Below, one piece after another: positions 46,637-55,929 of a DNA stretch of 64,000 nt; position 1 is the first letter of the stretch; each line of letters opens with the position of its first letter. The translations under genes were made by a program, and so were the position numbers. The stretch spans positions 327,501 to 391,500 of the forward strand of contig NZ_CP060092.1 of the NCBI RefSeq assembly GCF_014217335.1, in the 5' to 3' direction. Under the pieces are notes generated by a model. The model was not told where the DNA came from and did no database searches. It was given only the letters and a program-made list of their open reading frames with translations. The stretch comes from Teredinibacter purpureus (lineage in GTDB: Bacteria; Pseudomonadota; Gammaproteobacteria; Pseudomonadales; Cellvibrionaceae).

Positions 46637-47362
46637 CTAATCCAATACCACCGGCAACCTCTGCTGCAAAATAATTCCCTCCACCGTGATCGCGGCACGA
46701 TAAGCGAATAATTCCACTCCCACCATAGACGCTTCGCGCAATAAAACACCATAATGTGGGTCGATATCGTCCGCAGGTGAAACACTGTCTATTCCTGTGT
46801 GCTGCACACAGTACAACAACACGGCTCGATGCCCTTGCGACTTCACGCTCATCAGCTCCCTCAGATGCTTGCTTGCACGCACACTCACAGAATCGGGGAA
46901 ACACCCTCTCCGCCCCTCCACTGCCAACGTCACACTTTTTACCTCAACAAAACACTTATCCTCAACAAAACACTTATCCTCACCCGTAGACAGCAATATA
47001 TCGATACGGCTGCCCTCGTCACCGTACTTCTGCTCTCGCTGCAAGGTTTTATATCCCTGCAACTCTTCAAGTCGACCGCTCTCAATCGCCTCAACCACAA
47101 GCGCATTGGCCCTACCCGTATTAATACCGGCAACACCGCCACACGGCGTGGTCGCCAATTCCCAACCGTAACGATATTTTCGCTTAGGATTATTCGAGTC
47201 GTACAAATAACACTCAGAACCCGCAACGATACAATTTTTCATGCTGCCGGTATTCGGACAGTGGACCGTTATTTCACGGCCATCAGGCATTACTACGTCG
47301 GCCAAGAAGCGCTTGTACCGTCGCAACAGTGTGGCCGAGACTAAAGGGGGGGAAAACTGCAT
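46637..47362 (-). CDS. sfsA: SfsA family DNA/RNA nuclease-like protein
   Basis: 241 aa, with the SfsA pattern RRYKRFLADVV, VHCPNTGSMKNC, YGWELATTPCGGVAGINTGRAN, VEVKSVTLAVEGR and FPDSVSVRASKHLREL. Recent annotations treat SfsA as a nuclease with a PD-(D/E)XK fold; the EVK motif and preceding Asp are present. A 6-residue duplication, DKCFVE twice, lies right in front of that motif (see the repeat at 46943-46982). ATG at 47362 follows AGAGG. The usual neighbour dksA is upstream, divergent. Confidence 0.9.
   Translation of the reverse strand: MQFSPPLVSATLLRRYKRFLADVVMPDGREITVHCPNTGSMKNCIVAGSECYLYDSNNPKRKYRYGWELATTPCGGVAGINTGRANALVVEAIESGRLEELQGYKTLQREQKYGDEGSRIDILLSTGEDKCFVEDKCFVEVKSVTLAVEGRRGCFPDSVSVRASKHLRELMSVKSQGHRAVLLYCVQHTGIDSVSPADDIDPHYGVLLREASMVGVELFAYRAAITVEGIILQQRLPVVLD
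46943..46982. repeat. 18-base tandem duplication inside sfsA
   Basis: Two exact copies of an 18-base unit (46943-46960 and 46961-46978) followed by four bases of a third. It adds one copy of DKCFVE to the protein in frame. Confidence 0.9.
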
Positions 47363-47691
47363 AAAAACCTCTATTTAAATAGGCCAGAACCACAACTCAC
47401 GACCGATTACTTTTGTTGTATTTGATGCCATATCACTCACCAAATCGAGACCAAGACTTTCTACAGTAAAATTTATCTGCTGACTATCCTCTCGTTAATA
47501 AGCGAAAAAACTAGCGCGCAAAATGCGAATCTGGTAATTTTCTCCGCTTGATTTTACTCGACTGTATTTATAGGGTGGAATCTGGGGCAAATCAGTCGCT
47601 TTACACTTAAATAAAATGTTGGGCGGCCTTGAAAATACCTAAAACACCCCCATTTGACTGCGATTATTCAGCAATGAGGCGCAAATAACTT
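47363..47691. other. Divergent sfsA / dksA intergenic region
   Basis: About 329 bases. Several weak promoter-like pieces are present upstream of dksA but none is convincing enough to call. GAGG at 47677-47680 is the nearest ribosome-binding-site-like sequence to dksA. No gene found. Confidence 0.45.
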
Positions 47692-48132
47692 ATGCCGGAA
47701 TCTCAAGCTAAAACCAACTTCGCTTTTCGTGATATCCCCGCTTACGTGGAGAAGAAAGGCGAAGAGTATATGGGCGATGACCAACGTGATCACTTTCGCA
47801 AGCTATTACATGCTTGGAAACATGAACTCATGGAAGAAGTCGATCGAACTGTAAGCCACATGAAAGACGAGGCCTCGAATTTTCCAGACCCTGCCGATCG
47901 CGCAAGTCAGGAAGAGGAATTTAGTCTCGAGCTACGTACGCGAGACCGCGAACGTAAGCTCATTAAAAAAATTGATAGCACTCTTGAACTACTAGAAACC
48001 GACGAATACGGCTATTGTGAAGCATGTGGCGTAGAAATTGGTGTGCGTAGATTAGAAGCTCGCCCCACTGCTACACAGTGTGTCGACTGCAAAACTATCG
48101 ATGAAATAAAAGAAAAGCAAACCACACTCTAA
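47692..48132 (+). CDS. dksA: DksA, RNA polymerase-binding transcription factor
   Basis: 146 aa regulator that binds the RNA polymerase secondary channel and works with ppGpp to repress rRNA and activate amino-acid promoters. The coiled-coil tip carries PDPADRASQEEEF with the conserved acidic and Ala residues, and the zinc finger is CEACGVEIGVRRLEARPTATQCVDC. ATG at 47692 gives the usual N-terminus. It heads the dksA-gluQ-cbrX-cbrA-cbrB block, the same order as in Pseudomonas. Confidence 0.97.
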   Translation: MPESQAKTNFAFRDIPAYVEKKGEEYMGDDQRDHFRKLLHAWKHELMEEVDRTVSHMKDEASNFPDPADRASQEEEFSLELRTRDRERKLIKKIDSTLELLETDEYGYCEACGVEIGVRRLEARPTATQCVDCKTIDEIKEKQTTL

Positions 48133-48138
48133 ACGGGG

Positions 48139-49062
48139 TTGCCTACTATCATTAGACAGCCGGCTACACCTTATGTAGGCCGGTTCGCCCCCTCACCTTC
48201 TGGCCCTCTTCATATGGGTTCGCTAGTTTGTGCACTGGCGAGCTATCTTGATGCTCGAGCTAACAACGGCCAGTGGCTCGTTCGCATCGAAGATATTGAC
48301 CCCCCCCGCGAACAAGCAGGCGCCCACTCACTGATTTTAGAATCGTTAGCCAAGCACGGCCTCGAATCAGACCAGAGAGTATTATTTCAAAGCCAGCGAC
48401 ACGACGCTTATAGCGCAACGCTAAACACACTTGCACAGCGGCAATTATCCTATCGATGCAATTGCACTAGAGCACGGCTAAAGCAACTCGAAAGTCTATA
48501 TGACCAGCACTGCCTTTCATTAGCCCCGCCGCCAAATAGCCTTAGCGCTATTCGCCTTAACCAACAGGCGGCTCTTTTGTCGCTGGACAAACCCACACTT
48601 GACCCGCTCATCGATGGTGTTTTAGGCCCCCTGCAGCTCCCTCTAGATCCGCACGACGATTTTGTCATCCACCGTAAAGATGGATTATTTGCCTACCAAC
48701 TCGCCGTCGTCGTAGACGACATAGAGCAAGGCATCACTCATGTCGTTCGAGGTGCAGACCTACTGAGCACAACCAACAAGCAGCGCTTACTGTTTTTCAC
48801 GCTGGGCAGCTCGCCACCACACTACAGCCACATTCCTCTGGTGACCGATAGCCGTGGTCACAAGTTGAGCAAGCAAAATCACGCCCCCGCCATCCAATCG
48901 ACAGAAGCAACGGCAAACCTTACATTCGCGTGCGAATTACTCGGGCTTTGCAATAATAAAGAGCGCACCACACTCCAACACAAAAGCGTAACGACCATTC
49001 TTCAATGGGCCACTGGGAAATGGGATATCCGAGCCCTTCCTACACACCCAATCATCGGCTAA
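48139..49062 (+). CDS. gluQ: GluQ, glutamyl-Q tRNA(Asp) synthetase
   Basis: 307 aa GluRS-like enzyme lacking the anticodon domain that attaches glutamate to queuosine of tRNA-Asp. It opens PYVGRFAPSPSGPLHMGSLV (HIGH-like HMGS), and carries YRCNCTR, VVRGADLL and KLSKQN (KMSKS-like). The TTG at 48139 is the only sensible start: it lies six bases after the dksA stop and in the same frame, with GGGG in front but no good ribosome-binding site, so reinitiation after dksA is likely. Confidence 0.94.
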   Translation: MPTIIRQPATPYVGRFAPSPSGPLHMGSLVCALASYLDARANNGQWLVRIEDIDPPREQAGAHSLILESLAKHGLESDQRVLFQSQRHDAYSATLNTLAQRQLSYRCNCTRARLKQLESLYDQHCLSLAPPPNSLSAIRLNQQAALLSLDKPTLDPLIDGVLGPLQLPLDPHDDFVIHRKDGLFAYQLAVVVDDIEQGITHVVRGADLLSTTNKQRLLFFTLGSSPPHYSHIPLVTDSRGHKLSKQNHAPAIQSTEATANLTFACELLGLCNNKERTTLQHKSVTTILQWATGKWDIRALPTHPIIG

Positions 49063-49139
49063 TACCACTACCTCGCGACACACTAACGTAACGCCCACCA
49101 TTTTGTTAAGGTACAATTCGCGCCCCAAGAGGAAGCTGA

Positions 49140-49322
49140 ATGAAACGACAACGCCCCCTACTCTTAATGCTATTGGTGATCTATATATTCGCACCCGTGC
49201 TCTTCAGCTGGATAGTTCACCCCGACGGCGGCTGGTACAGGCCATTTGTTATTTGGCTGCTCGTCGTGCTCATCGCTTTTATCATTCAATATAAGTCGAC
49301 AACCACCCCCCCCCAACCTTGA
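49140..49322 (+). CDS. cbrX: CbrX-like small membrane protein
   Basis: 60 aa protein with two hydrophobic helices (PLLLMLLVIYIFAPVLFSW and FVIWLLVVLIAFII). In Pseudomonas a similar short gene (cbrX) sits upstream of and is co-transcribed with cbrA; size, topology and position match here. GAGGAAGC precedes the ATG. The last codons include a 9-C run (49306-49314) right before the stop. Role unknown. Confidence 0.8.
   Translation: MKRQRPLLLMLLVIYIFAPVLFSWIVHPDGGWYRPFVIWLLVVLIAFIIQYKSTTTPPQP
49306..49314 (+). repeat. 9-C homopolymer at the cbrX end
   Basis: Nine consecutive C at the end of cbrX, 11 codons before the cbrA ATG region. A one-base insertion would join cbrX to the cbrA frame without a stop (see findings). 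Confidence 0.9.
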
Positions 49323-49333
49323 GCCCCAATTCC

Positions 49334-52330
49334 ATGACATTTAGCTTTTTACAAGTTGGGCTTGTCTGCCTCGTCTATCTCAGCATGCTGTTCACCGTGG
49401 CCTACTGCACCGAAAAAGGCTTGATCAGCCAACGTATCGCCCGCCACCCCGTCACTTATATTTTTTCATTGGGTATTTTTGCGAGCGCGTGGGCGTATTA
49501 CGGCGTCATTGATCTCGCCAGCAATTTTGGCTACGGGGCTCTCGCTTATTATATTGGCACTGGTGCCCTCTTCTTATTTGCTCCGCTAGCATTGAAACCC
49601 CTGATGGAGCTAGCGCGCCGCTTTCAAATTAATTCCACCGCAGACCTCTTAACCTTCCGCTACGACAGCCACGGAGTGGGCGGTATTGCGACTCTTTGTA
49701 TGCTACTGGCAATGGCGCCATTAATTGCGCTACAAATCCAAGCCGTTGCCGATACGATTCACATACTCACGCGCAACAATGGCATCAGTATCGATATGAA
49801 TAACGAGGATTTCGGCACTCGTCAACTACTAGCGCTTGTTTACTGTGTCGCGGTTGCCTGTTTTGCCATGACCTTCGGCTCTAACCGAGAGCATCACAAA
49901 GGCCTCATTACCTCAATGGCCTTTGAATCTCTCATTAAGGTATTCGGTTTATGCGCAATAGGGCTATTTGCCGTCTATCACGTATTTTCCGGATTCGACG
50001 GGCTCGACCAATGGCTTGCCGCGAACCCTGAACAACTCGAAAATTTAAACCCGCCAGCCGCTCACCAATCGTCACACACCTTGCTACTGGTCTTTATTGC
50101 CACAGCAGTCTCTATGCCACACATTTTTCATATGACCGTGGTCGAGAACCCTGTCAAAAACGTCGCTAGAACCATTAGCTGGGCCTTCCCATTATTTCTT
50201 CTGGTCATGGCGTTACCCATCTTTCCTATCTATTGGGCAGGCATTAAGTTGGGCGGCCAATTTCCAACTGAATACTTCCCTCTTGCCGTGCCTATTGCCT
50301 CCGGCAGCACCACTTTCACGCTGATATCCTTTGTAGCGGGCCTATCAGCAGCCACCGGCGCAATCGTTGCGATCTCTCTCGCTATCGCCACAATGATTCT
50401 TAACCACTGGATTTTGCCCGCTACACCGCTGCGCACTCATCGTGAAATTTATGGGCAATTAATTTGGATGCGAAGAGTACTGATAACGGTCGTTATTCTG
50501 GCCGGCTACGGGTTCTATTTAACGCTTGGCAATCACTTTAATCTTACAGATTTAGCGCTCACGTCATTTATAGCAACACTGCAGTTTTTACCTGGGATTA
50601 TAGCCGTAGCCCATTGGACCCGAGGCAATCGCAAGGGCTTGCTAGCAGGGCTAAGCATCGGCATGTTTGTCTGGGCAACAGGACTACTACTACCAATGCT
50701 GAGCGGTATTCAGCACTACCCCCTCCCATTCTTAACCAACCCTCTCGCCGTCGGTATCGACTACTGGGAAACCGTGACACTTTGGTCGTTGGGGCTTAAC
50801 ACCCTTATATTTGTGGGCGTCTCATTGACCACCCATCAAACCGATGATGAAAAGTACAGTGCAGACCTTTGCGCCGAAGACGAACTCAGCCACCCTGTAC
50901 GCATGGCATTGGACATTCGGTCACCAGAAGAAATAGTAGAAAGACTCTCCAACCGAATAGGCGAGACCACCGCCCGAGTTGAAGTCAATCGAGCACTCGA
51001 GCAACTAGGGCTCAATGCCAGCGAAAGCAGGCCCTACGCACTTCGACGCCTCCGCGACGAAGTCGAGGCCAACCTATCCGGCCTTATGGGTATTAGCATG
51101 GCCACCGAAATTATGGACGGACAGATACCGTTTAAGGTGCCAGAAAGTGAAGGTGTCGCTGATATCAACCTCATGGAAAGCCGTATCAATGACTACCGGG
51201 ATCACTTAACCGGCCTCGCGGCGGAACTCAATAATTTGCGTCTCTATCATCGCCGAACACTCGAAGAGCTGCCTATGGCCGTATGCTCTGTCGGTAAAGA
51301 TATGGAAGTACTGATGTGGAATAGCGCCATGGAGCACCTCACTGGTATCACCAGCGAAACCGTCACAGGCTCTAGGCTCACCGATATTCTGGACCCATGG
51401 GGCGAATTGATGGAACGGTTTGCAAACTCAAGATCGGCCCACTTCTACAAACAAGAAATTGACCTCGCCGGCCGAACTCATTGGATCAGCCTGCACCAAG
51501 CGTCTATTCCGTCGACCAATAGACAGCAACCCGATGGCCAGGTCATTCTGCTAGAAGACGTCACAGAGCTACAAGTACTCGAAAAAGAATTAATGCACAG
51601 CGAACGGCTAGCATCGGTCGGGCGATTAGCTGCGGGCGTTGCACACGAAATTGGCAACCCCGTAACCGGTATTGCCTGTCTTGCACAAAATATGAAATAT
51701 GAAACGGAGGATGAAGAGCTCTTAGAATCCGTTGCGCAAATTTTGTCCCAAACAGACAGAGTTAGCCGAATCGTCCACTCTCTCGTTAACTTTTCCCACT
51801 CAGGCCAAGAAAAAGAAAGCGCCTTCCAACATGCGTCTGTCTATCAATGCGCTCAAGAAGCCATCGACCTTATTCGCCTTCAAAGAGAAAAAGGCCAGGT
51901 AAACTTTATTAACGACGCTGACCCAGCCATTCGAGTGTGGGGCGACAGCCAACGCTTGATCCAAGTGTTCGTCAATCTGTTGTCCAACGCCCGAGATGCC
52001 TGCACCGATGCAGGGGACAAGGGCACGATTACCGTCTGCACGAACGCAAAAGCCCATTGGGCAGAAATATCGGTCTCTGACGATGGCCCCGGTATCCCGC
52101 AAGACCTGCAAGATAGAATCTTTGAACCCTTTTTCACCACTAAAGACCCCGGAGAAGGGACAGGGCTTGGCTTGGCGATGGTTTACAGCATCGTAGAAGA
52201 GCACAAAGGCACTCTTGAGATTATCAGCCCAATTGATAAAGTGTTACAAATAGGCACAAAATTTGTGATAAAGCTCCCCACAGCGCTTGAATCTGACGCC
52301 ACTACGGGTAACACTAGGCATCAGTTGTAA
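49334..52330 (+). CDS. cbrA: CbrA, SLC5-type transporter-linked sensor kinase
   Basis: 998 aa membrane kinase. An N-terminal transporter-like block of about 13 helices (to ~500, with [46 protein letters not shown]) belongs to the SLC5/SSF group. A linker leads to a PAS domain (about 645-755), DHp box [12 protein letters not shown] (His near 771), and HATPase ([25 protein letters not shown]). In Pseudomonas CbrA with CbrB controls carbon and nitrogen use. I chose ATG at 49334; no ribosome-binding site is obvious, and a TTG at 49319 overlaps the cbrX stop. Confidence 0.95.
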   Translation: MTFSFLQVGLVCLVYLSMLFTVAYCTEKGLISQRIARHPVTYIFSLGIFASAWAYYGVIDLASNFGYGALAYYIGTGALFLFAPLALKPLMELARRFQINSTADLLTFRYDSHGVGGIATLCMLLAMAPLIALQIQAVADTIHILTRNNGISIDMNNEDFGTRQLLALVYCVAVACFAMTFGSNREHHKGLITSMAFESLIKVFGLCAIGLFAVYHVFSGFDGLDQWLAANPEQLENLNPPAAHQSSHTLLLVFIATAVSMPHIFHMTVVENPVKNVARTISWAFPLFLLVMALPIFPIYWAGIKLGGQFPTEYFPLAVPIASGSTTFTLISFVAGLSAATGAIVAISLAIATMILNHWILPATPLRTHREIYGQLIWMRRVLITVVILAGYGFYLTLGNHFNLTDLALTSFIATLQFLPGIIAVAHWTRGNRKGLLAGLSIGMFVWATGLLLPMLSGIQHYPLPFLTNPLAVGIDYWETVTLWSLGLNTLIFVGVSLTTHQTDDEKYSADLCAEDELSHPVRMALDIRSPEEIVERLSNRIGETTARVEVNRALEQLGLNASESRPYALRRLRDEVEANLSGLMGISMATEIMDGQIPFKVPESEGVADINLMESRINDYRDHLTGLAAELNNLRLYHRRTLEELPMAVCSVGKDMEVLMWNSAMEHLTGITSETVTGSRLTDILDPWGELMERFANSRSAHFYKQEIDLAGRTHWISLHQASIPSTNRQQPDGQVILLEDVTELQVLEKELMHSERLASVGRLAAGVAHEIGNPVTGIACLAQNMKYETEDEELLESVAQILSQTDRVSRIVHSLVNFSHSGQEKESAFQHASVYQCAQEAIDLIRLQREKGQVNFINDADPAIRVWGDSQRLIQVFVNLLSNARDACTDAGDKGTITVCTNAKAHWAEISVSDDGPGIPQDLQDRIFEPFFTTKDPGEGTGLGLAMVYSIVEEHKGTLEIISPIDKVLQIGTKFVIKLPTALESDATTGNTRHQL

Positions 52331-52380
52331 CCGAATTACTCGGGACTTGGTTTTAACGAAGTAAACGCAGCAGACGATCT

Positions 52381-53793
52381 ATGAGCAAAATACTAATTGT
52401 TGAAGACGAAGATATTATCCGCACAGCCTTGCGGAAGTTACTCACTCGCAATAAGTACGTTGTGGAAGAAGCTAGCTCTGTTAGCGAGGCCACAGGCAAG
52501 CATAAGCTCGACACTTTCGACCTTATCATTAGCGACCTACGCCTACCGGGCGCCCCCGGCACAGATCTCATACAGCTCGCAGGCGACGTTCCCGTATTGA
52601 TCATGACCAGTTACGCTAGCTTACGCTCCGCCGTAGACTCCATGAGAATGGGCGCCGTCGACTATATCGCTAAACCGTTTGATCACGATGAAATGCTCGC
52701 TGCCGTCAAACGCGTTATAGGCAAGTCCGACAGCCGCAAGGCAAAATCCCCCATTCGCACCAGCGAAAACCACAACGCCATCGAAGGCATGATTGGTAGC
52801 AGCCTCGTGATGCGAGAGCTATACGCCAAAATTCACAAAGTTGCTCCTACCACCGCTACCGTACTCGTTCACGGCGAAACAGGCACCGGTAAAGAACTCG
52901 TTGCAAACGCAATTCATAACGAAAGCCCACGCAAAAACAAACCGCTCATTTCCGTAAACTGTGCCGCAATCCCGGAAACATTAATTGAAGCCGAGCTTTT
53001 CGGCCACGAAAAAGGCGCATTTACCGGTGCAGCCACCAACCGTGAAGGTTTAGTCGCCGCAGCAGACGGCGGCACATTATTTCTCGATGAAATAGGCGAG
53101 CTACCACTCGAAGCCCAGGCACGCCTTCTACGGGTGCTGCAAGAAGGTGAAGTTCGCCCAATAGGCTCCGTAGAATCACATAAAGTCGATGTGCGGCTAG
53201 TTGCCGCCACGCACCGTGATTTGGGCAAGCTATCGCGTGAAGGCCAGTTCAGAGAAGATCTTTACTTCCGTATCAACGTTGTTCAGTTAAAGCTCCCACC
53301 GCTACGTGAACGAGGCAAAGATATTTTGGCCCTCGCCGAAACCTTTGTAAAACGCTTTTGCGCCGAAATGCTTAAGCCTGCACTCACCCTCACGCCAGAA
53401 GCCATACAGGCCATTACGACCTACACATGGCCTGGCAATATCCGTGAACTAGAAAATGCCATTCAACGCGCTGTCATATTGTGCGATAACGACACGGAAA
53501 TCGATCACGCTCAACTCGCTATCGACCTAGACCTAGTAAAAGTTGACGACGAACGCCATCAAGACGCTCCCGGTCGCGCCAGCCACCCGAGTAACAGAGC
53601 CCCCTCAAACGAACCTAACGAAGACTTATCCCTTGAGGACTACTTTCAGCGCTTTGTCCTCGAACACCAAGACACCATGAGCGAAACCGAACTCGCAAGA
53701 AAGCTCGGCGTCAGCCGTAAATGCCTATGGGAACGTAGGCAACGCTTAGGCATCCCTCGCAACAAACCGACGCAAAACGCTTCCAACAAATAG
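52381..53793 (+). CDS. cbrB: CbrB, sigma-54-dependent response regulator
   Basis: 470 aa NtrC-family enhancer-binding protein. Receiver with DLIISDLRLPG (phospho-Asp near 52) and KPFDHDEM; AAA+ domain with Walker A GETGTGKE (about 165), the sigma-54 loop KGAFTGA (about 211), Walker B GGTLFLDEIGE and R-fingers; C-terminal Fis-type HTH SETELARKLGVSRKCLWERRQRLG. It should activate sigma-54 promoters such as the one at 54144. Fifty bases separate it from cbrA. Confidence 0.97.
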   Translation: MSKILIVEDEDIIRTALRKLLTRNKYVVEEASSVSEATGKHKLDTFDLIISDLRLPGAPGTDLIQLAGDVPVLIMTSYASLRSAVDSMRMGAVDYIAKPFDHDEMLAAVKRVIGKSDSRKAKSPIRTSENHNAIEGMIGSSLVMRELYAKIHKVAPTTATVLVHGETGTGKELVANAIHNESPRKNKPLISVNCAAIPETLIEAELFGHEKGAFTGAATNREGLVAAADGGTLFLDEIGELPLEAQARLLRVLQEGEVRPIGSVESHKVDVRLVAATHRDLGKLSREGQFREDLYFRINVVQLKLPPLRERGKDILALAETFVKRFCAEMLKPALTLTPEAIQAITTYTWPGNIRELENAIQRAVILCDNDTEIDHAQLAIDLDLVKVDDERHQDAPGRASHPSNRAPSNEPNEDLSLEDYFQRFVLEHQDTMSETELARKLGVSRKCLWERRQRLGIPRNKPTQNASNK

Positions 53794-53875
53794 CCTTATA
53801 AACGGCATAGCTTCGCGCATTCGTCTCAGCACACTTCCCTGCCTGCTATAGGTGTTACTCGATGATACTAGAGAC

Positions 53876-53896
53876 AATGCTCGGGCCCCGAGCATT
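53876..53896. promoter_or_regulatory. 21-base perfect palindrome after cbrB
   Basis: AATGCTCGGG and CCCGAGCATT pair perfectly around a single C. No T-run follows, so it may be a weak terminator, a processing site or an operator rather than a standard terminator. A TGTTAC half-site lies at 53853-53858. Confidence 0.55.
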
Positions 53897-53982
53897 AAGC
53901 CGATATTCGCGCCACCCCCACTATTGGTTATAAAACACCCAAAACCTAGAAAAAACCCTGTCACCTAAAATCACTTGTGGAA

Positions 53983-54069
53983 GTAACCGAAATATACAGT
54001 TTTGTTACCTATACCGCAGGTGTTACCCCTTTCATAGTGTTCGTAACAACCTCGAGACAGAAAGTAACG
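53983..54069 (+). promoter_or_regulatory. Cluster of TGTTAC/GTAACA half-sites (probable CbrB UAS)
   Basis: Five half-sites at 53983 (GTAACC), 54003 (TGTTAC), 54021 (TGTTAC), 54043 (GTAACA) and 54064 (GTAACG), spaced 20, 18, 22 and 21 bases. The pair 54021/54043 is a perfect inverted repeat with 16 bases between. They lie about 75-160 bases upstream of the sigma-54 promoter, a usual place for an NtrC-type activator. Confidence 0.6.
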
Positions 54070-54143
54070 AATCGAAATAGCTAAACATCATAAAAGCGAT
54101 ACCCGAAACCCTTAACTCATTGATACATAAGGGTTTTGTATTG

Positions 54144-54160
54144 TTGGCACGACATATGCT
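54144..54160 (+). promoter_or_regulatory. Sigma-54 promoter of the CrcZ-like RNA
   Basis: TTGGCACGACATATGCT matches the -24/-12 consensus (TTGGCACG-N4-TTGCT) except for one base. GG at 54146-54147 and GC at 54158-54159 have correct spacing. Predicted start about 54171. Confidence 0.82.
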
Positions 54161-54170
54161 CTAGTTAGCG

Positions 54171-54423
54171 TCACAATAACAACAATAAAGAATAATAAGA
54201 AAAGACTACATAGCGAATAACAACAATAAATAATAAAAACAAACGTAAAAAACAATAATAACAACAAGAAATAATAAGAAAACAAAGCGTATATACTGAC
54301 TTGTGTGCCTTTGGAGAGGTGTTGCTGAATAGCAAATGTAACGGACAGGGACGTGTCCAGTTGATAAAAAATTATAAAAAATCACATCCAGATTAAACGG
54401 GAAAGCCAAGGCTTTCCCGTTTT
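54171..54423 (+). ncRNA. crcZ: CrcZ-like Hfq/Crc-sequestering small RNA
   Basis: Predicted RNA of about 250 bases, from the sigma-54 start to the intrinsic terminator. The first 110 bases are nearly free of G and hold five AAYAAYAA-rich tracts: 54175-54188, 54191-54198, 54216-54236, 54251-54267 and 54270-54277. A small stem follows at 54343-54358 (GGACA/TGTCC), then the terminator. Position between cbrB and pcnB, promoter type and CA motifs all equal those of Pseudomonas CrcZ, which titrates Hfq/Crc to relieve carbon catabolite repression. Primary sequence homology to known CrcZ is not claimed. No open frame with a ribosome-binding site is inside. Confidence 0.75.
54395..54423 (+). terminator. 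Intrinsic terminator of the CrcZ-like RNA
   Basis: AAACGGGAAAGCC (54395-54407) pairs perfectly with GGCTTTCCCGTTT (54410-54422) around two bases, so the stem ends in the T-run. It lies about 130 bases before pcnB. Confidence 0.8.
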
Positions 54424-54553
54424 GGGTTATAGCCCTCACTCAAATCAGGCTCCTAGCACCCCCTTAATAGCCATAATGTCCACCGTACACTTGTGTTAGA
54501 CTGCGTCACAATTAAGCGTCATCACCCTATTATCTAACCACAATCTCATCACC

Positions 54554-55921
54554 ATGCTAAATAAGCTGCGGCAGCTCAAAAACTTATCCCAAAAATTATT
54601 CGATAACACTGATGGCCCTATGGGCGCCAAAGTCATCGAAGCAAAAGCTCATGGCATCCAAAACAAATTCATTAGCAATGCGGCAATCAAAGTTATACGA
54701 CAGCTGCACGAAGCGGGCTATGAAGCATACCTTGTGGGGGGAGGCGTACGAGACCTACTCCTCGGCGCAAAACCTAAAGACTTTGATGTAGCCTCCAGCG
54801 CCACGCCCGAGCAAACTCGGGCGGTCTTTCGCAACTCTAGAATAATTGGCCGCCGCTTTCGTATCGTGCATGTTCGTTTCGGTCGAGAAATCATCGAAGT
54901 GACCACTTTTCGTGATAGCCACGAAGAGGTGGGTGAGGGCCAAGAAGCTCAACAATCCGAAAACGGTATGCTACTGCGCGACAACGTCTACGGTAACTTA
55001 CGAACCGACGCAGAAAGACGCGACTTCACAATCAACGCCCTCTATTACAACCCCGAAAACGGCGAACTACTCGAATTCAGCTCTGGCCTTGAAGACCTCA
55101 ATGCTCGCACACTTCGTATTATCGGTGAGCCCGAGGCACGCTACAAAGAAGACCCCGTACGACTCTTACGCGCAATCCGCTTCGCGGCCAAGTTAGGGTT
55201 TTCAATCGAAGCAAAAACCGAAGCCCCCATCCGTGAACATGCCGATTACCTCAGCCATATACCGTCGGCGCGCTTATTCGAAGAAGTGTTAAAGCTGTTT
55301 ATGGCTGGCTCAGCCACCGCTACACTCTCCTTACTTCGGGAATATCACTGCTTACAATATTTATTTCCCAGTACCGACTACTGCATGGAGAATGGCCGCG
55401 ACGTCGATGCACACATTATTAGCTGCGCCACAACCAATACAGATAAGCGTATTAGGCAAGATAAAAAAGTAACGCCAGCATTTATTTACGCCGCCTTTCT
55501 TTGGCCAGCATTACGCGCCAGCATGCGTCATTTAATCAACGAGCAAAAACTTTCAGCTCAAGAAGCGATGCAACAAGCTGCGCAGGGCATTATTACTCAG
55601 CAACTGTCCTACACGGCGATACCCAAGCGCTTTCTCATCCCTATGCGAGAAATTTGGACGCTACAACTGCGCTTACCTCGACGCCAAGGCAAACGCGCCT
55701 ATGTACTCTTTGAGCACCCGCGCTTTCGTGCAGCCTATGATTTTGTATTGCTTAGAGAGCAAGCAGGAGAAGATCTCAGCGGCCTAGGCGAATGGTGGAC
55801 TAACTTTCAAAATGTAGACGATACGGGTAAGGCCGAAATGATTGAAGCGCTTGGCAGCCCTCGCCCTACTGGGCGCCGTCAACCTCGTCGTAAACCCAAG
55901 CCAAAACCTGCCGCTGAATAA
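54554..55921 (+). CDS. pcnB: PcnB, poly(A) polymerase I
   Basis: 455 aa nucleotidyltransferase that adds poly(A) tails to RNA and speeds decay. The active site is LVGGGVRDLLLGAKPKDFDVAS near residue 56, followed by RRDFTINALYY, LEDLNARTLRIIGEPEARYKEDPVRLLRAIRFAAKLGF and a basic tail (RRQPRRKPKPKP). ATG at 54554 has no ribosome-binding site, as is often true of pcnB, which is expressed weakly. It begins the pcnB-folK-dNK-panB run. Confidence 0.96.
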   Translation: MLNKLRQLKNLSQKLFDNTDGPMGAKVIEAKAHGIQNKFISNAAIKVIRQLHEAGYEAYLVGGGVRDLLLGAKPKDFDVASSATPEQTRAVFRNSRIIGRRFRIVHVRFGREIIEVTTFRDSHEEVGEGQEAQQSENGMLLRDNVYGNLRTDAERRDFTINALYYNPENGELLEFSSGLEDLNARTLRIIGEPEARYKEDPVRLLRAIRFAAKLGFSIEAKTEAPIREHADYLSHIPSARLFEEVLKLFMAGSATATLSLLREYHCLQYLFPSTDYCMENGRDVDAHIISCATTNTDKRIRQDKKVTPAFIYAAFLWPALRASMRHLINEQKLSAQEAMQQAAQGIITQQLSYTAIPKRFLIPMREIWTLQLRLPRRQGKRAYVLFEHPRFRAAYDFVLLREQAGEDLSGLGEWWTNFQNVDDTGKAEMIEALGSPRPTGRRQPRRKPKPKPAAE

Positions 55922-55929
55922 CGCCCGTA

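Noticed and set aside
46797..47344. Long plus-strand frames opposite sfsA
   Set aside because: Antisense shadows of sfsA in two frames.
53746..53964. 72-codon minus-strand frame after cbrB
   Set aside because: Overlaps the cbrB 3' end and the palindrome; no support.
54206..54439. 77-codon minus-strand frame opposite the CrcZ-like RNA
   Set aside because: Low-complexity Phe/Tyr/Leu-rich product caused by the A-rich plus strand; no ribosome-binding site.
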